Assembly (NCBI GenBank): GCA_963667375.1
Contig: OY763323.1
Location: 3,410,001 to 3,474,000 of the forward strand
Length of the DNA stretch: 64,000 nucleotides
Reading direction: 5' to 3'
Origin: G963556115 sp963667375
Lineage (GTDB): Bacteria > Planctomycetota > SZUA-567
Shown here: positions 18,176 through 27,297 of the stretch, piece after piece
Layout of the letters: every line of letters begins with the position of its first letter
How positions within the stretch are numbered: the stretch's first letter is position 1
Program-made: the position numbers and the translations under genes
Notes under the pieces: model-generated
Told to the model about the DNA's origin: nothing
The model's database searches: none
The model's input: the letters and a program-made list of their open reading frames with translations, nothing else

Positions 18176-18976
18176 TCACGCAGAACCATTCAGCCGCTGA
18201 ATCGCCGCCCCTAGAGAGCTGTCCTGCATTGAAATAAACTTCATATTAAGCTGATAAGCCCGCTGCCCTTCAATCATACTCACCATCTCTTTTACCGGGT
18301 CCACCGCCGAGGTCTCAACCGCCCCGGATACCATTGAGGTCTCCGCCGGAGTATCGATCATCTGCGCGGTATCCGCTTCATAGAGACTGTTACCCAGTTT
18401 TTTCAGACCACGCTGGGCATCAGTCAGAGTTGTTGTCGCCAGACCTATCTGTCCGATCTCGGTACTATTTCCATCTTCATTGATAACAATATTACCAGCA
18501 CGGGAAATAGTCGGTATACCGCGATTAGGAACAGGAATACGGGCATTCGCATTATCCAGGACATAATCACCGTTGCTGTTCACCAGCATACCTTCAGAAT
18601 TAATCAGAAAGCTTCCATCTCTGGAATATTTCACCGTTCCCGGCTCTCCCTGGGGTTCAACCCGGAAAAAACTAACCGTTCCGTTACTGTCATCAATAGC
18701 CAGATCCCAGACATTACTTGTATCCTGCAGCGGTCCGGAAGAGAAATCACTCACCGTCTTGTCCATCCAGACACCGCCTCCGGTCTTCTCCAGAATGAGG
18801 TCTGACTCTCTGCGCCCGAGCCCTTTACGCACACTCTCAGCCGGAATATCCTTGAATATCGCAAAATCAGGCTTGAATCCGTTGGTATGGGTATTGGCCA
18901 GATTATTAGCGGTCGTATCATGCTTCGCCGACTCGACCATCGCCCCCATACATGAGAGGTACATTCCATATATCAT
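18176..18976 (-). CDS. flgF: Flagellar proximal rod protein FlgF
   Basis: A 266-aa rod/hook-family protein starting MIYGMYLSCMGAMVESAKHD, then TTANNLANTHTNGFKPDF; the C terminus reads VDPVKEMVSMIEGQRAYQLN. It is less like FlgG than its downstream neighbour and precedes flgG, as FlgF does in most operons. The product joins the proximal rod to FlgG. Its ribosome-binding site AAGGAAG lies within the last codons of the small upstream ORF, whose stop is 3 bases before this ATG, so the two are likely translationally coupled. Confidence 0.9.
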   Translation of the reverse strand: MIYGMYLSCMGAMVESAKHDTTANNLANTHTNGFKPDFAIFKDIPAESVRKGLGRRESDLILEKTGGGVWMDKTVSDFSSGPLQDTSNVWDLAIDDSNGTVSFFRVEPQGEPGTVKYSRDGSFLINSEGMLVNSNGDYVLDNANARIPVPNRGIPTISRAGNIVINEDGNSTEIGQIGLATTTLTDAQRGLKKLGNSLYEADTAQMIDTPAETSMVSGAVETSAVDPVKEMVSMIEGQRAYQLNMKFISMQDSSLGAAIQRLNGSA

Positions 18977-18979
18977 CTG

Positions 18980-19138
18980 TTACTTCCTTTCAGATTCAAT
19001 CTCACATTCATCACTTCCAGAACCACCATCAAACGGTTCATAGGTATCATCGACACAAAGCTCCATTACAGATAAGCCTAATTTTTTCGCATTCAGCGCC
19101 CGAAACGAATCCGCATAAAAATCATTCGTGTTATTCAT
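18980..19138 (-). CDS. Small acidic ORF leading the flagellar rod operon (52 aa)
   Basis: I do not recognise this protein. It starts MNNTNDFYADSFRALNAKKL and ends in a strongly acidic tail (ECEIESERK), with no signal peptide or membrane segment. Support for translation: GGGAG is 7 bases upstream of the ATG at 19138, the frame ends 3 bases before flgF, the flgF ribosome-binding site lies in its last codons, and it is the first gene behind a candidate sigma-54 promoter. A start 12 codons further upstream (19174) has no visible ribosome-binding site. It could be a leader peptide or a small regulator of rod gene expression. Confidence 0.55.
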   Translation of the reverse strand: MNNTNDFYADSFRALNAKKLGLSVMELCVDDTYEPFDGGSGSDECEIESERK

Positions 19139-19232
19139 CCACTTACTCCCAACCAACAAAGCATCCAATACCATTAAAATCTAGAAATGCCCAAAATTCT
19201 CCATATTTCACAGACTTTTCCAGAATTATTTT

Positions 19233-19248
19233 TACAAAACCCGTTCCA
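19233..19248 (-). promoter_or_regulatory. Candidate sigma-54 promoter for the flgF operon
   Basis: On the minus strand the sequence reads TGGAACGGGTTTTGTA, against the sigma-54 consensus TGGCACG-N4-TTGCW. The invariant GG and the -12 G are correctly spaced; the usual -12 GC is GT. The expected transcript would start near 19222, about 84 bases before the first ORF. Confidence 0.55.
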
Positions 19249-19564
19249 GAAGCCGCCAAAGTCAATTTTTACCAGAAATCAACATAACACCATATTAATA
19301 AATGTGTTACATATCAACTTATACCGGAAATAATATTTTACCCCATACCTGATAGAGCAAAAAAAGCCGCCACCGCAGTTATGCGGAGACAACATGCGGA
19401 ATAAAATGCCGGGAGTTGATAAATTGTGGAAAACCGCCAGACTGCTCAAGATTCAGGTTTTACGATAAAATCAGGAGTATAAAATTTTATTAAAAAAAAA
19501 TCTGTTAATAATCAGAAATATTACCGGAAGCGGCAAAACCGATAATAAAGTTGCAACGCCTATC

Positions 19565-19593
19565 TTGACATTAGCGGTCTCTGACACTATACT
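19565..19593 (+). promoter_or_regulatory. Sigma-70 type promoter of guaB
   Basis: TTGACA (19565-19570), a 17-base spacer and TATACT (19588-19593) form a near-consensus housekeeping promoter. It lies about 55 bases before the guaB start codon. The divergent flagellar promoter is about 320 bases away on the other strand; the stretch between them shows no gene. Confidence 0.85.
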
Positions 19594-19648
19594 TGACAAT
19601 TTGCTAATAAGATCACATAAAACACTATTAATGTATAAGGAGAAAGAC

Positions 19649-21109
19649 ATGGAGACATTTCCTAGTTGGGAAGGACTAACCTTTGATGACGTGCTGTTAG
19701 TACCCAAGAAAAGCGACATTATTCCTTCACAAGTAGACACTTCTACCAAATTCTCACGCAATATCAGACTGCGAATTCCTGTTGCCAGTGCCGCAATGGA
19801 TACCGTTACCGAAAAAGAAATGGCCATTGCCCTGTCCGAACAGGGAGGTATTGGCATCATCCATAAGAATATGTCGCCACAGGCACAGCAGGAACAGGTC
19901 GATGCTGTTAAAAGAAGCGAGAACGGGGTAATCAACGATCCCTTCACCATGTCCCCTGACGAACCGGTCAGCAAAGCCATAGAAATTATGAAAGCCAACG
20001 GCATCTCCGGTATTCCGATTGTGAACGAAGACCGGACTCTTGCCGGTATCCTAACCAAACGCGACCTGCGTTTTCAGGTTGATTTCAGTATCCCGGTAAA
20101 AGACATTATGACCAGTGAGAATCTGATCACCGCTTCCTACACCACCTCTCTACTGGATGCTCAGGAAATTCTCCACGAAAACAAGGTTGAAAAACTGCTG
20201 CTGGTTGATGAGAAGGACAGACTGGCCGGACTTATTACAATCAGAGATATCAACAATATTGAAGACTTCCCCCTTGCCACCCGCGATGACCGCGGCAGAC
20301 TGATCTGCGGTGCGGCTGTAGGGATCAAGGACGATGAGCGCGTAGAGCTGCTGGTTGCGGCTGATGTTGATGTTATCGTGGTTGACACCGCCCACGGACA
20401 TTCACAGAACGTTATTGATGCCGTAAAACGCTACAAAGCAGCTTATGGCGATAAAATTGATATTGTCGCCGGTAATATAGCAACCTTCGAAGCCGCTGAA
20501 GAACTGATCGCAGCCGGTGTTGACGGACTGAAAGTAGGTATCGGACCTGGTTCTATCTGTACCACCCGGGTTGTTGCCGGTATCGGTGTACCACAGCTCT
20601 CAGCTATTTATGATGTCTGCCGAGCCGCTATTCCTAACGGTATTCCGGTTATCGCTGACGGAGGTATAAGATTATCCGGAGATATCGTCAAAGCACTGGC
20701 GACCGGAGCCCAGTGCGTGATGCTCGGAAGTCTGCTTGCCGGTACCAATGAAACCCCTGGAGATCTCTTCATGCACCAGGGCAGAACCTTCAAGAGTTAC
20801 CGCGGTATGGGAAGTCTCGGAGCGATGAGTCAGGGTAGTGGCGACCGCTATAAACAGGAAGGCAACACTACCGACAAAATGGTTCCAGAAGGTATTGAAG
20901 GACGTGTTCCAAGTAAAGGGCCACTGGCACCATTTGTTTATCAGCTCGTTGGCGGTCTGCGCAGCGGTATGGGATATGTCGGAGCCAACACAGTCGATGA
21001 ACTGCGCCAGAAAGCAAGCTTTATCCGTATCTCCAGCGCCGGTCTCACCGAAAGTCATCCTCATGACGTTCAGATCACCAGAGAAGCACCGAATTACAGC
21101 TTGAGATAA
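19649..21109 (+). CDS. guaB: IMP dehydrogenase
   Basis: The 486-aa enzyme oxidises IMP to XMP with NAD+, the first committed step to GMP. The TIM-barrel signatures are clear: GLTFDDVLLVPKKSDI, SAAMDTVTEKEMAIALSEQG, two CBS modules (about residues 95-205: VKDIMTSENLITA, EKLLLVDEKDRLAGLITIRD) and the catalytic loop KVGIGPGSICTTRVVAGIG with its Cys, then the flap YRGMGSLGAM. The start at 19649 has AAGGAG upstream; extension to 19565 would run into the promoter. It is followed by guaA after 60 bases, giving a complete IMP-to-GMP operon. Confidence 0.97.
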   Translation: METFPSWEGLTFDDVLLVPKKSDIIPSQVDTSTKFSRNIRLRIPVASAAMDTVTEKEMAIALSEQGGIGIIHKNMSPQAQQEQVDAVKRSENGVINDPFTMSPDEPVSKAIEIMKANGISGIPIVNEDRTLAGILTKRDLRFQVDFSIPVKDIMTSENLITASYTTSLLDAQEILHENKVEKLLLVDEKDRLAGLITIRDINNIEDFPLATRDDRGRLICGAAVGIKDDERVELLVAADVDVIVVDTAHGHSQNVIDAVKRYKAAYGDKIDIVAGNIATFEAAEELIAAGVDGLKVGIGPGSICTTRVVAGIGVPQLSAIYDVCRAAIPNGIPVIADGGIRLSGDIVKALATGAQCVMLGSLLAGTNETPGDLFMHQGRTFKSYRGMGSLGAMSQGSGDRYKQEGNTTDKMVPEGIEGRVPSKGPLAPFVYQLVGGLRSGMGYVGANTVDELRQKASFIRISSAGLTESHPHDVQITREAPNYSLR

Positions 21110-21169
21110 AACTATTTACTGACCCATGTTTCATAAATTTTTAGAAGAGGAAAACCCAGGCAAAAAATC

Positions 21170-22717
21170 ATGAGCGAAAAACAACAAACAGTTCTTGTTA
21201 TCGATTTTGGCAGCCAGTACGCCCAGTTGATCGCACGTCGAGTACGTGAACAGAAGGTCTTTGCGCGTATAGTCCCCTGTCATGTTGATTTCAGTGAGAT
21301 TGAAGAGATTAATCCTGACGGAATCATTCTCTCCGGCGGACCGGCAAATGTATATGCCGAACACGCACCAAAATGCGACCAGCGGATATTTGAAATGAAT
21401 ATTCCGATTCTTGGAATCTGTTACGGCTGTCAGTTTATGTGCGAAATACTCGGTGGAAACGTGCATCCGGCAGATGCAAGAGAATTCGGTCATGCAGATA
21501 TAACAGTACAGGGAAATAATGATCTTTTCAGAAATCTCCCCATTGATATGGATGTCTGGATGAGTCATGGTGACCAGATCGAGCATCTTCCAGAAGGCTT
21601 CCACACTATTGCTAAGACCAATACCTGCCCTCATGCGGCAATTGCCAATTACGACAAGAAGTTTTATGGAGTGCAGTTCCATCCAGAAGTTGCACATACA
21701 CCACGTGGTAAGGAGATGCTGCGCAACTTCCTCTACAATGTCGTCAAAGCCCGAGGTGACTGGGAAATGAGCAGTTTTGTAGAGATGGCGGTAAATGACA
21801 TCCGCAAGACCGTAGGCGATTCACAGGTTATTCTTGCACTTTCCGGAGGTGTTGACAGTTCAGTAGTGGCAGTACTGCTGCACAAGGCAATAGGAAGCCA
21901 GCTGCACTGCATATTCGTCGACAACGGCGTACTCCGTAAAGATGAATTCAACCGGGTTGTTGACGGTTACCGCCGGGACTACGATCTGAATCTCCTGCCA
22001 ATTGATGCCAAGAAACTATTCCTTGACAAACTCGCAGGAGTTACCGATCCCGAGAGAAAACGTAAAATCATCGGTCATACCTTTATCGAGGTATTTGAAG
22101 CCGAATCCAAGAAAATTGCCGGTGCGGAATTTCTTGCTCAAGGCACGCTGTATCCAGACGTTATTGAATCCGTTTCCGCTCATGGCGGCCCAACAGCGGT
22201 TATCAAGAGCCACCACAATGTCGGCGGTCTTCCTGAAAAGCTCGGTCTGAAACTGCTCGAACCTTTACGTCTGCTCTTCAAGGATGAGGTCAGAGAGATA
22301 GGCTCTGAACTGGGAATGCCTGAAAGTCTTATCTGGCGTCATCCATTCCCTGGTCCGGGACTGGCGGTAAGAATTCTCGGTGAAGTAACGGCCGAACGAG
22401 TAGCAGTTCTGCAGCACGCAGATGACATCATAATGCAGGAGATTCATGCTGCCGGCTGGTATCATAAAGTCTGGCAGGCCTTTGGAGTTCTGCTGCCGAT
22501 TGAATCCGTTGGAGTCATGGGTGATGAAAGAACCTATGAAAATGCACTGGCGCTGCGTGTTGTCGAGAGTCTGGACGGGATGACTGCGGATTGGGTACAC
22601 CTTCCTTACGAACTGCTGGGCAAAATAAGTTCAAGAGTCATAAATGAAGTACGCGGCGTTAACCGGGTCGTTTATGATATCTCAAGCAAACCGCCAAGCA
22701 CCATTGAATGGGAGTAA
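21170..22717 (+). CDS. guaA: GMP synthase (glutamine-hydrolysing)
   Basis: The 515-aa enzyme aminates XMP to GMP. The N-terminal class I glutamine amidotransferase domain (about 8-195) contains ILSGGPANVY, the nucleophile Cys84 in GICYGCQFM and the His/Glu pair in GVQFHPEVAHT. The ATP pyrophosphatase domain has the PP-loop LALSGGVDSSVVAVLLHKAI. The C-terminal dimerisation domain ends RVVYDISSKPPSTIEWE, the standard GuaA terminus. It is cotranscribed with guaB and followed by a strong terminator. Confidence 0.97.
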   Translation: MSEKQQTVLVIDFGSQYAQLIARRVREQKVFARIVPCHVDFSEIEEINPDGIILSGGPANVYAEHAPKCDQRIFEMNIPILGICYGCQFMCEILGGNVHPADAREFGHADITVQGNNDLFRNLPIDMDVWMSHGDQIEHLPEGFHTIAKTNTCPHAAIANYDKKFYGVQFHPEVAHTPRGKEMLRNFLYNVVKARGDWEMSSFVEMAVNDIRKTVGDSQVILALSGGVDSSVVAVLLHKAIGSQLHCIFVDNGVLRKDEFNRVVDGYRRDYDLNLLPIDAKKLFLDKLAGVTDPERKRKIIGHTFIEVFEAESKKIAGAEFLAQGTLYPDVIESVSAHGGPTAVIKSHHNVGGLPEKLGLKLLEPLRLLFKDEVREIGSELGMPESLIWRHPFPGPGLAVRILGEVTAERVAVLQHADDIIMQEIHAAGWYHKVWQAFGVLLPIESVGVMGDERTYENALALRVVESLDGMTADWVHLPYELLGKISSRVINEVRGVNRVVYDISSKPPSTIEWE

Positions 22718-22808
22718 TAACCAAAACACTTACCGGTTACCGGTATCAAAGAACAGAGTGACAAAGTAATAAACCGCTGTTAAACTATATGCAGTACCTT
22801 TTAATAAT

Positions 22809-22848
22809 CACACCATAGCATACCATTAAAGCTATGGTGTGTTTTTTT
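22809..22848 (+). terminator. Rho-independent terminator of guaBA
   Basis: CACACCATAGC (22809-22819) and GCTATGGTGTG (22831-22841) are exact inverted copies with an 11-base loop, followed by TTTTTTT. It lies 92 bases after the guaA stop. Confidence 0.92.
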
Positions 22849-22938
22849 AAACCGTAATATTCAACGTCATATTGCTTTATACTTCAGGAATTTTATAATC
22901 TTAAAACAGCTACCACCTATACAAATTCAGGAGACATC

Positions 22939-23466
22939 GTGAATATAATCAACAACTCAGAAGAACTTTCTAATATTTCTTTTCATCCCGCAGATAATGA
23001 CGACATCCAGATAATCTATGAACTGGCACAGGAAATCTGGCGGGAACACTACCCTAATATAATCGGCGCGGAAACGGTGGAATACATGCTGAAAATGATG
23101 TATGCCCCCAAAGTAATTCGCTGTGATATAAAGTCAGGTCTTGAATACTTTCTGATCAAGGTTGACAAAAACGCAGCCGGATACTTCGGTATCAGGGAGG
23201 AAAAAGATAAGGCCGGAATATTTATCAGTCGTCTGTATCTGAAGAAGGAATACCGCGGGAAACGAATCGGTCATAAAGCCATAAATTTCATCTGCAGCGT
23301 TGGAAAAAAAAGAAATCTGGAAGAGGTATATCTCACCGTAGCAAAGACTAACACCGATAGTGTGGCCTTCTATAAAAGCTGCGGTTTTACGATCACCGGT
23401 GAAATGTGCAAGGATATCGGAGACGGATTTGAGATGGATGACCATATAATGAGCCAGCGAATTTAA
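22939..23466 (+). CDS. GNAT-family N-acetyltransferase
   Basis: A 175-aa protein with the GNAT acetyl-CoA fold: an N-terminal FHPADNDDIQIIYELAQEIW, the beta4 strand IFISRLYLKKEYRGKRIGHK carrying the Q/RxxGxG/A-like pyrophosphate loop (RGKRIG), and a C-terminal VYLTVAKTNTDSVAFYKSCG followed by F. The substrate is not predictable. The start is a GTG preceded by AGGAGA 6 bases upstream. It is monocistronic between the guaBA terminator and a histidine kinase gene. Confidence 0.85.
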   Translation: MNIINNSEELSNISFHPADNDDIQIIYELAQEIWREHYPNIIGAETVEYMLKMMYAPKVIRCDIKSGLEYFLIKVDKNAAGYFGIREEKDKAGIFISRLYLKKEYRGKRIGHKAINFICSVGKKRNLEEVYLTVAKTNTDSVAFYKSCGFTITGEMCKDIGDGFEMDDHIMSQRI

Positions 23467-23628
23467 CAGACCGCCGGCAGTAGAAGTTAGGTTTTTGAAG
23501 CTCACCATAGTTAAATTCATTAAGCGGGTTTTTAACTTGTAAAAAAAAAAATGTGTATTTATAATTGGTTTTATAGTTTGTGCTGGATTTTTTTTACAAA
23601 TACCCAACTGAAATTTTTTGAATAAATT

Positions 23629-25632
23629 ATGGCAAAAATAAAAATCAGTCCTTCTATTATTAAATCTCATATTATGATTGTAGATGATTCTGCAATATCA
23701 CGACGTAAACTCAATAATGATTTACGGAATAAGGGATTTACCAATATTTCAGAAGCCAGCTCAGGTGCCGAATGTCTGGAGAAGCTTAACAGTACCACCC
23801 CGGATCTCTTTCTGTTTGATATGCTCATGCCAGGCATGAACGGCAATGAACTGGTGGGCGCGGTGAGAAGCATTGACAAATTTTCCGAAACACCGATTAT
23901 AATAGTAACAGCCAGTGAAGAAGAAACCCTGATCAAAGATTCTTTCAGCCTTGGTGCCAGTGATTTTTTACGTAAACCTTGGGATGCGGATGAACTTTCA
24001 ACACGTGTAGTTTCACAGATAGAACGCCTGCAGAATGTTAATTATCTGCGAAAAGATCAGGTAAGGCTCTCCCGAGCCCTTGAAGTAATCAATGATGGTA
24101 TCTGGGAGTGTAATATCCCAAAAAATGAGTTATCATTCAGCCCTTCCTGCTACCGGATATTCAATATCAGTGAAGATATCCAGCTTACCATCAAAGATGT
24201 GCTCTCACTGATACATCCTGAAGATCTTGACCGGATTACAGAACTCTTCAACAAGCTGCTCAAAGCCAATAAAAACACCATGGATTTTGAATGCAGAATA
24301 CTTCTGGACAATCATAACCAGCGCTGGATTGCCAGCAAAGCCAAAATTGCTGAATATGATTCTGCTGGCTATCCTAAGTTCATTGTCGGTGTCACCAGAG
24401 ATATAACTTCACAAATTATTGTCCAGAAGCACCTCCAGAAATTCGGCAAAGAGATGCGGGAACTTGCCGAAGAGCGTTCACAGGTCATAATCCACAGTGA
24501 AAGACTGGCAACACTCGGAACCATGGCTGCAGGTATCGCTCATGAAATCAGCAATCCTCTCAGCTACGTTAGAGGCAACATTCAGCTTCTAAGTAAGACA
24601 GTACCAAATCTTATAGAATCAGTAAAGACCGTAGAACTTACGGAAGCAAACCGCCAGAACCTGCTGCATGACCTAAACAGTATCCTGACCGTTATGGGAT
24701 CACTGGATCACGGCATTCACCGGATCTGCGACCTCACCAACACGATAAAGAACTTCTCCGGCAAACGTGCCGATATGTCAAAAATTTCAGATATTGCGGA
24801 CGCAATTGATGATGCGCTGCTGCTCTGCAGTAATTCACTTAAAAACGGTGTCAAAGTCGAAAAGAATTATACTAAGGATGAATTCCTGCTGCCCTTTGAT
24901 CTGCAGCAGATAACTCAGGTACTCATAAACCTGATAATGAATGCCATTCATGCGATGCATAACTGCGGTAAAATCACTATTACCACCAGCAAGGTCGAAA
25001 ATGATATGCTGCTGGAGATCGCGGATACCGGTACCGGAATACCGGAAACCGTCAGAGACAAAATTTTCAGTGCCTTCTATACCACGAAGAAAGAGGGTGA
25101 AGGAACCGGCCTCGGACTTTATATATCCAAAAATATTATCACCGAGCATAATGGCCGTATTATGGTTGAAAACAGCGACCCATCCGGAACCGTATTTAAA
25201 ATCTTTCTGCCTCTGGGGAATCAGGAAAAAGAGAAGACCGCCAAAACCCGCTTTGAAGAAGCGGTCAGTGCCGACAAGTTAAAAGTCATAATTGCCGAAG
25301 ATGATATACTAGTGCAGGAGATTATTATTCAGAAGCTGAAAGTTTTCAGCTGTAACACCATAATCACAACCAGTATTGATGATACCGTTTTAGCTATAGG
25401 CAAGGAGCACCCAGATGCGGTACTGCTGAGTATGTCTATTTCCGCTCCGGGATCAATAATTGAAATCATACAGCAGATGCACACCGAGAAACTATTCCCG
25501 CCAATCTTTATAATTGAGGCAGAGCAGTATGTCAAGTTCCCGCTTACAGAACTGGAAAAGAAAGTTGATATCAGCGAATTTGAATCCATAGACATCATCG
25601 ACAGTCAGGATCTGAGCGGACTCTTCGGCTAA
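23629..25632 (+). CDS. Hybrid sensor histidine kinase: REC-PAS-HisKA-HATPase-degenerate REC
   Basis: The 667-aa cytoplasmic protein has an N-terminal receiver (about 14-130; phospho-acceptor Asp64 in LFLFDMLMPGMNG), a PAS/PAC region (about 150-265, ending FIVGVTRDITSQ), a short coiled coil, a HisKA domain with phospho-acceptor His305 in GIAHEISNPLSYVRGNI, and an HATPase_c domain (N box NLIMNAIHAM, DTGTGIP, GEGTGLGLYIS). Residues about 545-667 form a second receiver-like domain that keeps the acidic AEDD but has Ser601 where the phospho-acceptor Asp should be (AVLLSMSIS). There are no membrane segments, so it senses an internal signal. The H-box with NP resembles NtrB-type kinases; it is convergent with an NtrC-type regulator that is the likely partner. 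Confidence 0.92.
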   Translation: MAKIKISPSIIKSHIMIVDDSAISRRKLNNDLRNKGFTNISEASSGAECLEKLNSTTPDLFLFDMLMPGMNGNELVGAVRSIDKFSETPIIIVTASEEETLIKDSFSLGASDFLRKPWDADELSTRVVSQIERLQNVNYLRKDQVRLSRALEVINDGIWECNIPKNELSFSPSCYRIFNISEDIQLTIKDVLSLIHPEDLDRITELFNKLLKANKNTMDFECRILLDNHNQRWIASKAKIAEYDSAGYPKFIVGVTRDITSQIIVQKHLQKFGKEMRELAEERSQVIIHSERLATLGTMAAGIAHEISNPLSYVRGNIQLLSKTVPNLIESVKTVELTEANRQNLLHDLNSILTVMGSLDHGIHRICDLTNTIKNFSGKRADMSKISDIADAIDDALLLCSNSLKNGVKVEKNYTKDEFLLPFDLQQITQVLINLIMNAIHAMHNCGKITITTSKVENDMLLEIADTGTGIPETVRDKIFSAFYTTKKEGEGTGLGLYISKNIITEHNGRIMVENSDPSGTVFKIFLPLGNQEKEKTAKTRFEEAVSADKLKVIIAEDDILVQEIIIQKLKVFSCNTIITTSIDDTVLAIGKEHPDAVLLSMSISAPGSIIEIIQQMHTEKLFPPIFIIEAEQYVKFPLTELEKKVDISEFESIDIIDSQDLSGLFG

Positions 25633-25789
25633 TTATACCGGTACTTAAAATATTTTTTTCTACTCATCACACATAATAACAGCAATACTCTAACGAATAA
25701 TCGCGACCCCTGAAGGCTGGTGAAAAAAACAACCTGTTTCCACCCGCATGCATTTACCACCAATAAACGTCCACTCTTCTCTTTTTCGT

Positions 25790-25820
25790 AAAAAACCCCG
25801 GCTCAAACATCCAGCCAGGG
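25790..25820 (-). terminator. Rho-independent terminator after the NtrC-type gene
   Basis: On the minus strand CCCTGGCT and AGCCGGGG pair over 8 bp with one G-U pair around a 9-base loop, followed by TTTTTTACG. It lies 57 bases past the regulator stop codon. Confidence 0.75.
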
Positions 25821-25876
25821 TATAACAACACCGTCAAACTCCAGGTATTACATCCGCGCTCAAATCACAGAAAATA

Positions 25877-27256
25877 TCAGACATCAAACCCTGCTTCCTT
25901 CCAGCGTTTCAGACGGTCACGCAAGCTGCGTTCACTTATGCCCAGCGCAATAGCTGTATTCGACCGATGATTGTCATAATACTCCAGCATACGCAGGATG
26001 TGCTCCCGCTCAATATCATCAAGTTTTTTAGGTTCAAACAAACCGCCGACAGTACTGGCCGCAGACTCGCGGGCATTGACACCCGGAGCTTTTTCAATAC
26101 TGGTTTTGATCACGCTGTCTGAAAGCATAGTCCCATCACCCAGCACAATCGCCCGTTCAACCAGATTTTCAAGTTCGCGTACATTCCCCGGCCAGTCATG
26201 CATCTTCAGAAGGCTGAGTGACTCCTCACTTAATCCTTTGACGTGTGTTCCTTCCTCCGTATTATATTTACAGATAAAGTACTCTACCAGACTGCTGATA
26301 TCCTCCTTGCGTTCACGCAAAGGCGGAAGTTCTATATTCACAACATTCAGACGATAGTACAGATCCTGACGGAATACGCCATCAGTTATAGCTTCCTCCA
26401 TATTCCGGTTTGAACTTGCAAGTATTCTCACATTCGATTTAATAGTTTCACTCGACCCGACCCGTTCAAACTCCTTCTCCTGCAGTACCCGCAGCAGTTT
26501 ACCCTGTAGATTAAGGTCCATCTCAGAGACCTCATCCAGAAAGATTGTACCGCCATCGGCCATTTCAAATCTACCGATACGCCTGCGGTCGGCTCCGGTA
26601 AACGCCCCTTTTTCATGACCGAAAAGCTCACTCTCCAGCACCCCGGCGGAAAGCGCGGCACAGTTGACACGCACCATAGGTTTGTCACGCCGGGAACTCT
26701 GCGCATGAATAGACTTGGCAACCAGCTCCTTACCGGTACCGGATTCACCCCGAATAAATACCGTAGCATTGCTGGCTGCAATCTGACGAATTTTGCCGAA
26801 AGCATCCTGCATCAGCTTTGATTCACCGACAAAATCATTTACCGACCATCTGCCGGCAAGCTCTTTTTTGAGATACTCATTCTCAACCAGAAGGCGCCGG
26901 TACTCCAGAGCTTTCTGTACCACCACATCAATCTGAGTCGCATCAAAAGGCTTCATGATATAATCAAAAGCCCCTTTTTTCATCGCTTCTACCGCTGTTT
27001 CGATAGTCGCAAACGCAGTCATCATCACCACCGGCAATTTAGGATCAACCTTCTTCACCCGCTCCAGCAGTTCCATACCACTCATTCCCGGCATACGCAT
27101 ATCCGTAATCAGCATGGAAGCAGTACCGTCACTGAGTGCTTCTACCGCACTCTCGGCATCCTCAAAAATGAGAATATTATAGTCCCCGTCCTCCAGTGTT
27201 TCGACCAGCCCTTCGCGCATGAACTCATCATCATCAACAATAATAATTTTAGCCAT
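25877..27256 (-). CDS. NtrC-family sigma-54-dependent response regulator
   Basis: The 459-aa protein has a receiver (about 1-120; phospho-acceptor Asp in MLITDMRMPGMSG), a sigma-54 activator AAA+ domain (about 140-375) and a Fis-type HTH (about 410-459, ending SERSLRDRLKRWKEAGFD). The AAA+ domain is complete: Walker A GESGTGKELVAKSIH, the sigma-54 contact loop GAFTGA, Walker B GGTIFLDEV and the arginine-finger region. It should drive sigma-54 promoters on phosphorylation. Its closest functional types are FlgR/FleR/AtoC. It is convergent with the PAS histidine kinase and follows pdxA by 41 bases; candidate sigma-54 elements precede flagellar genes in this same window. Confidence 0.95.
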   Translation of the reverse strand: MAKIIIVDDDEFMREGLVETLEDGDYNILIFEDAESAVEALSDGTASMLITDMRMPGMSGMELLERVKKVDPKLPVVMMTAFATIETAVEAMKKGAFDYIMKPFDATQIDVVVQKALEYRRLLVENEYLKKELAGRWSVNDFVGESKLMQDAFGKIRQIAASNATVFIRGESGTGKELVAKSIHAQSSRRDKPMVRVNCAALSAGVLESELFGHEKGAFTGADRRRIGRFEMADGGTIFLDEVSEMDLNLQGKLLRVLQEKEFERVGSSETIKSNVRILASSNRNMEEAITDGVFRQDLYYRLNVVNIELPPLRERKEDISSLVEYFICKYNTEEGTHVKGLSEESLSLLKMHDWPGNVRELENLVERAIVLGDGTMLSDSVIKTSIEKAPGVNARESAASTVGGLFEPKKLDDIEREHILRMLEYYDNHRSNTAIALGISERSLRDRLKRWKEAGFDV

Positions 27257-27297
27257 TTCAGTTCATCCCATTATAATCAGCAAACACAAATAATATC

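Noticed and set aside
19593..19621. Second guaB promoter starting with the TTGACA at 19593
   Set aside because: The hexamer at the right spacing (CATAAA) is poor compared with the TATACT of the upstream promoter.
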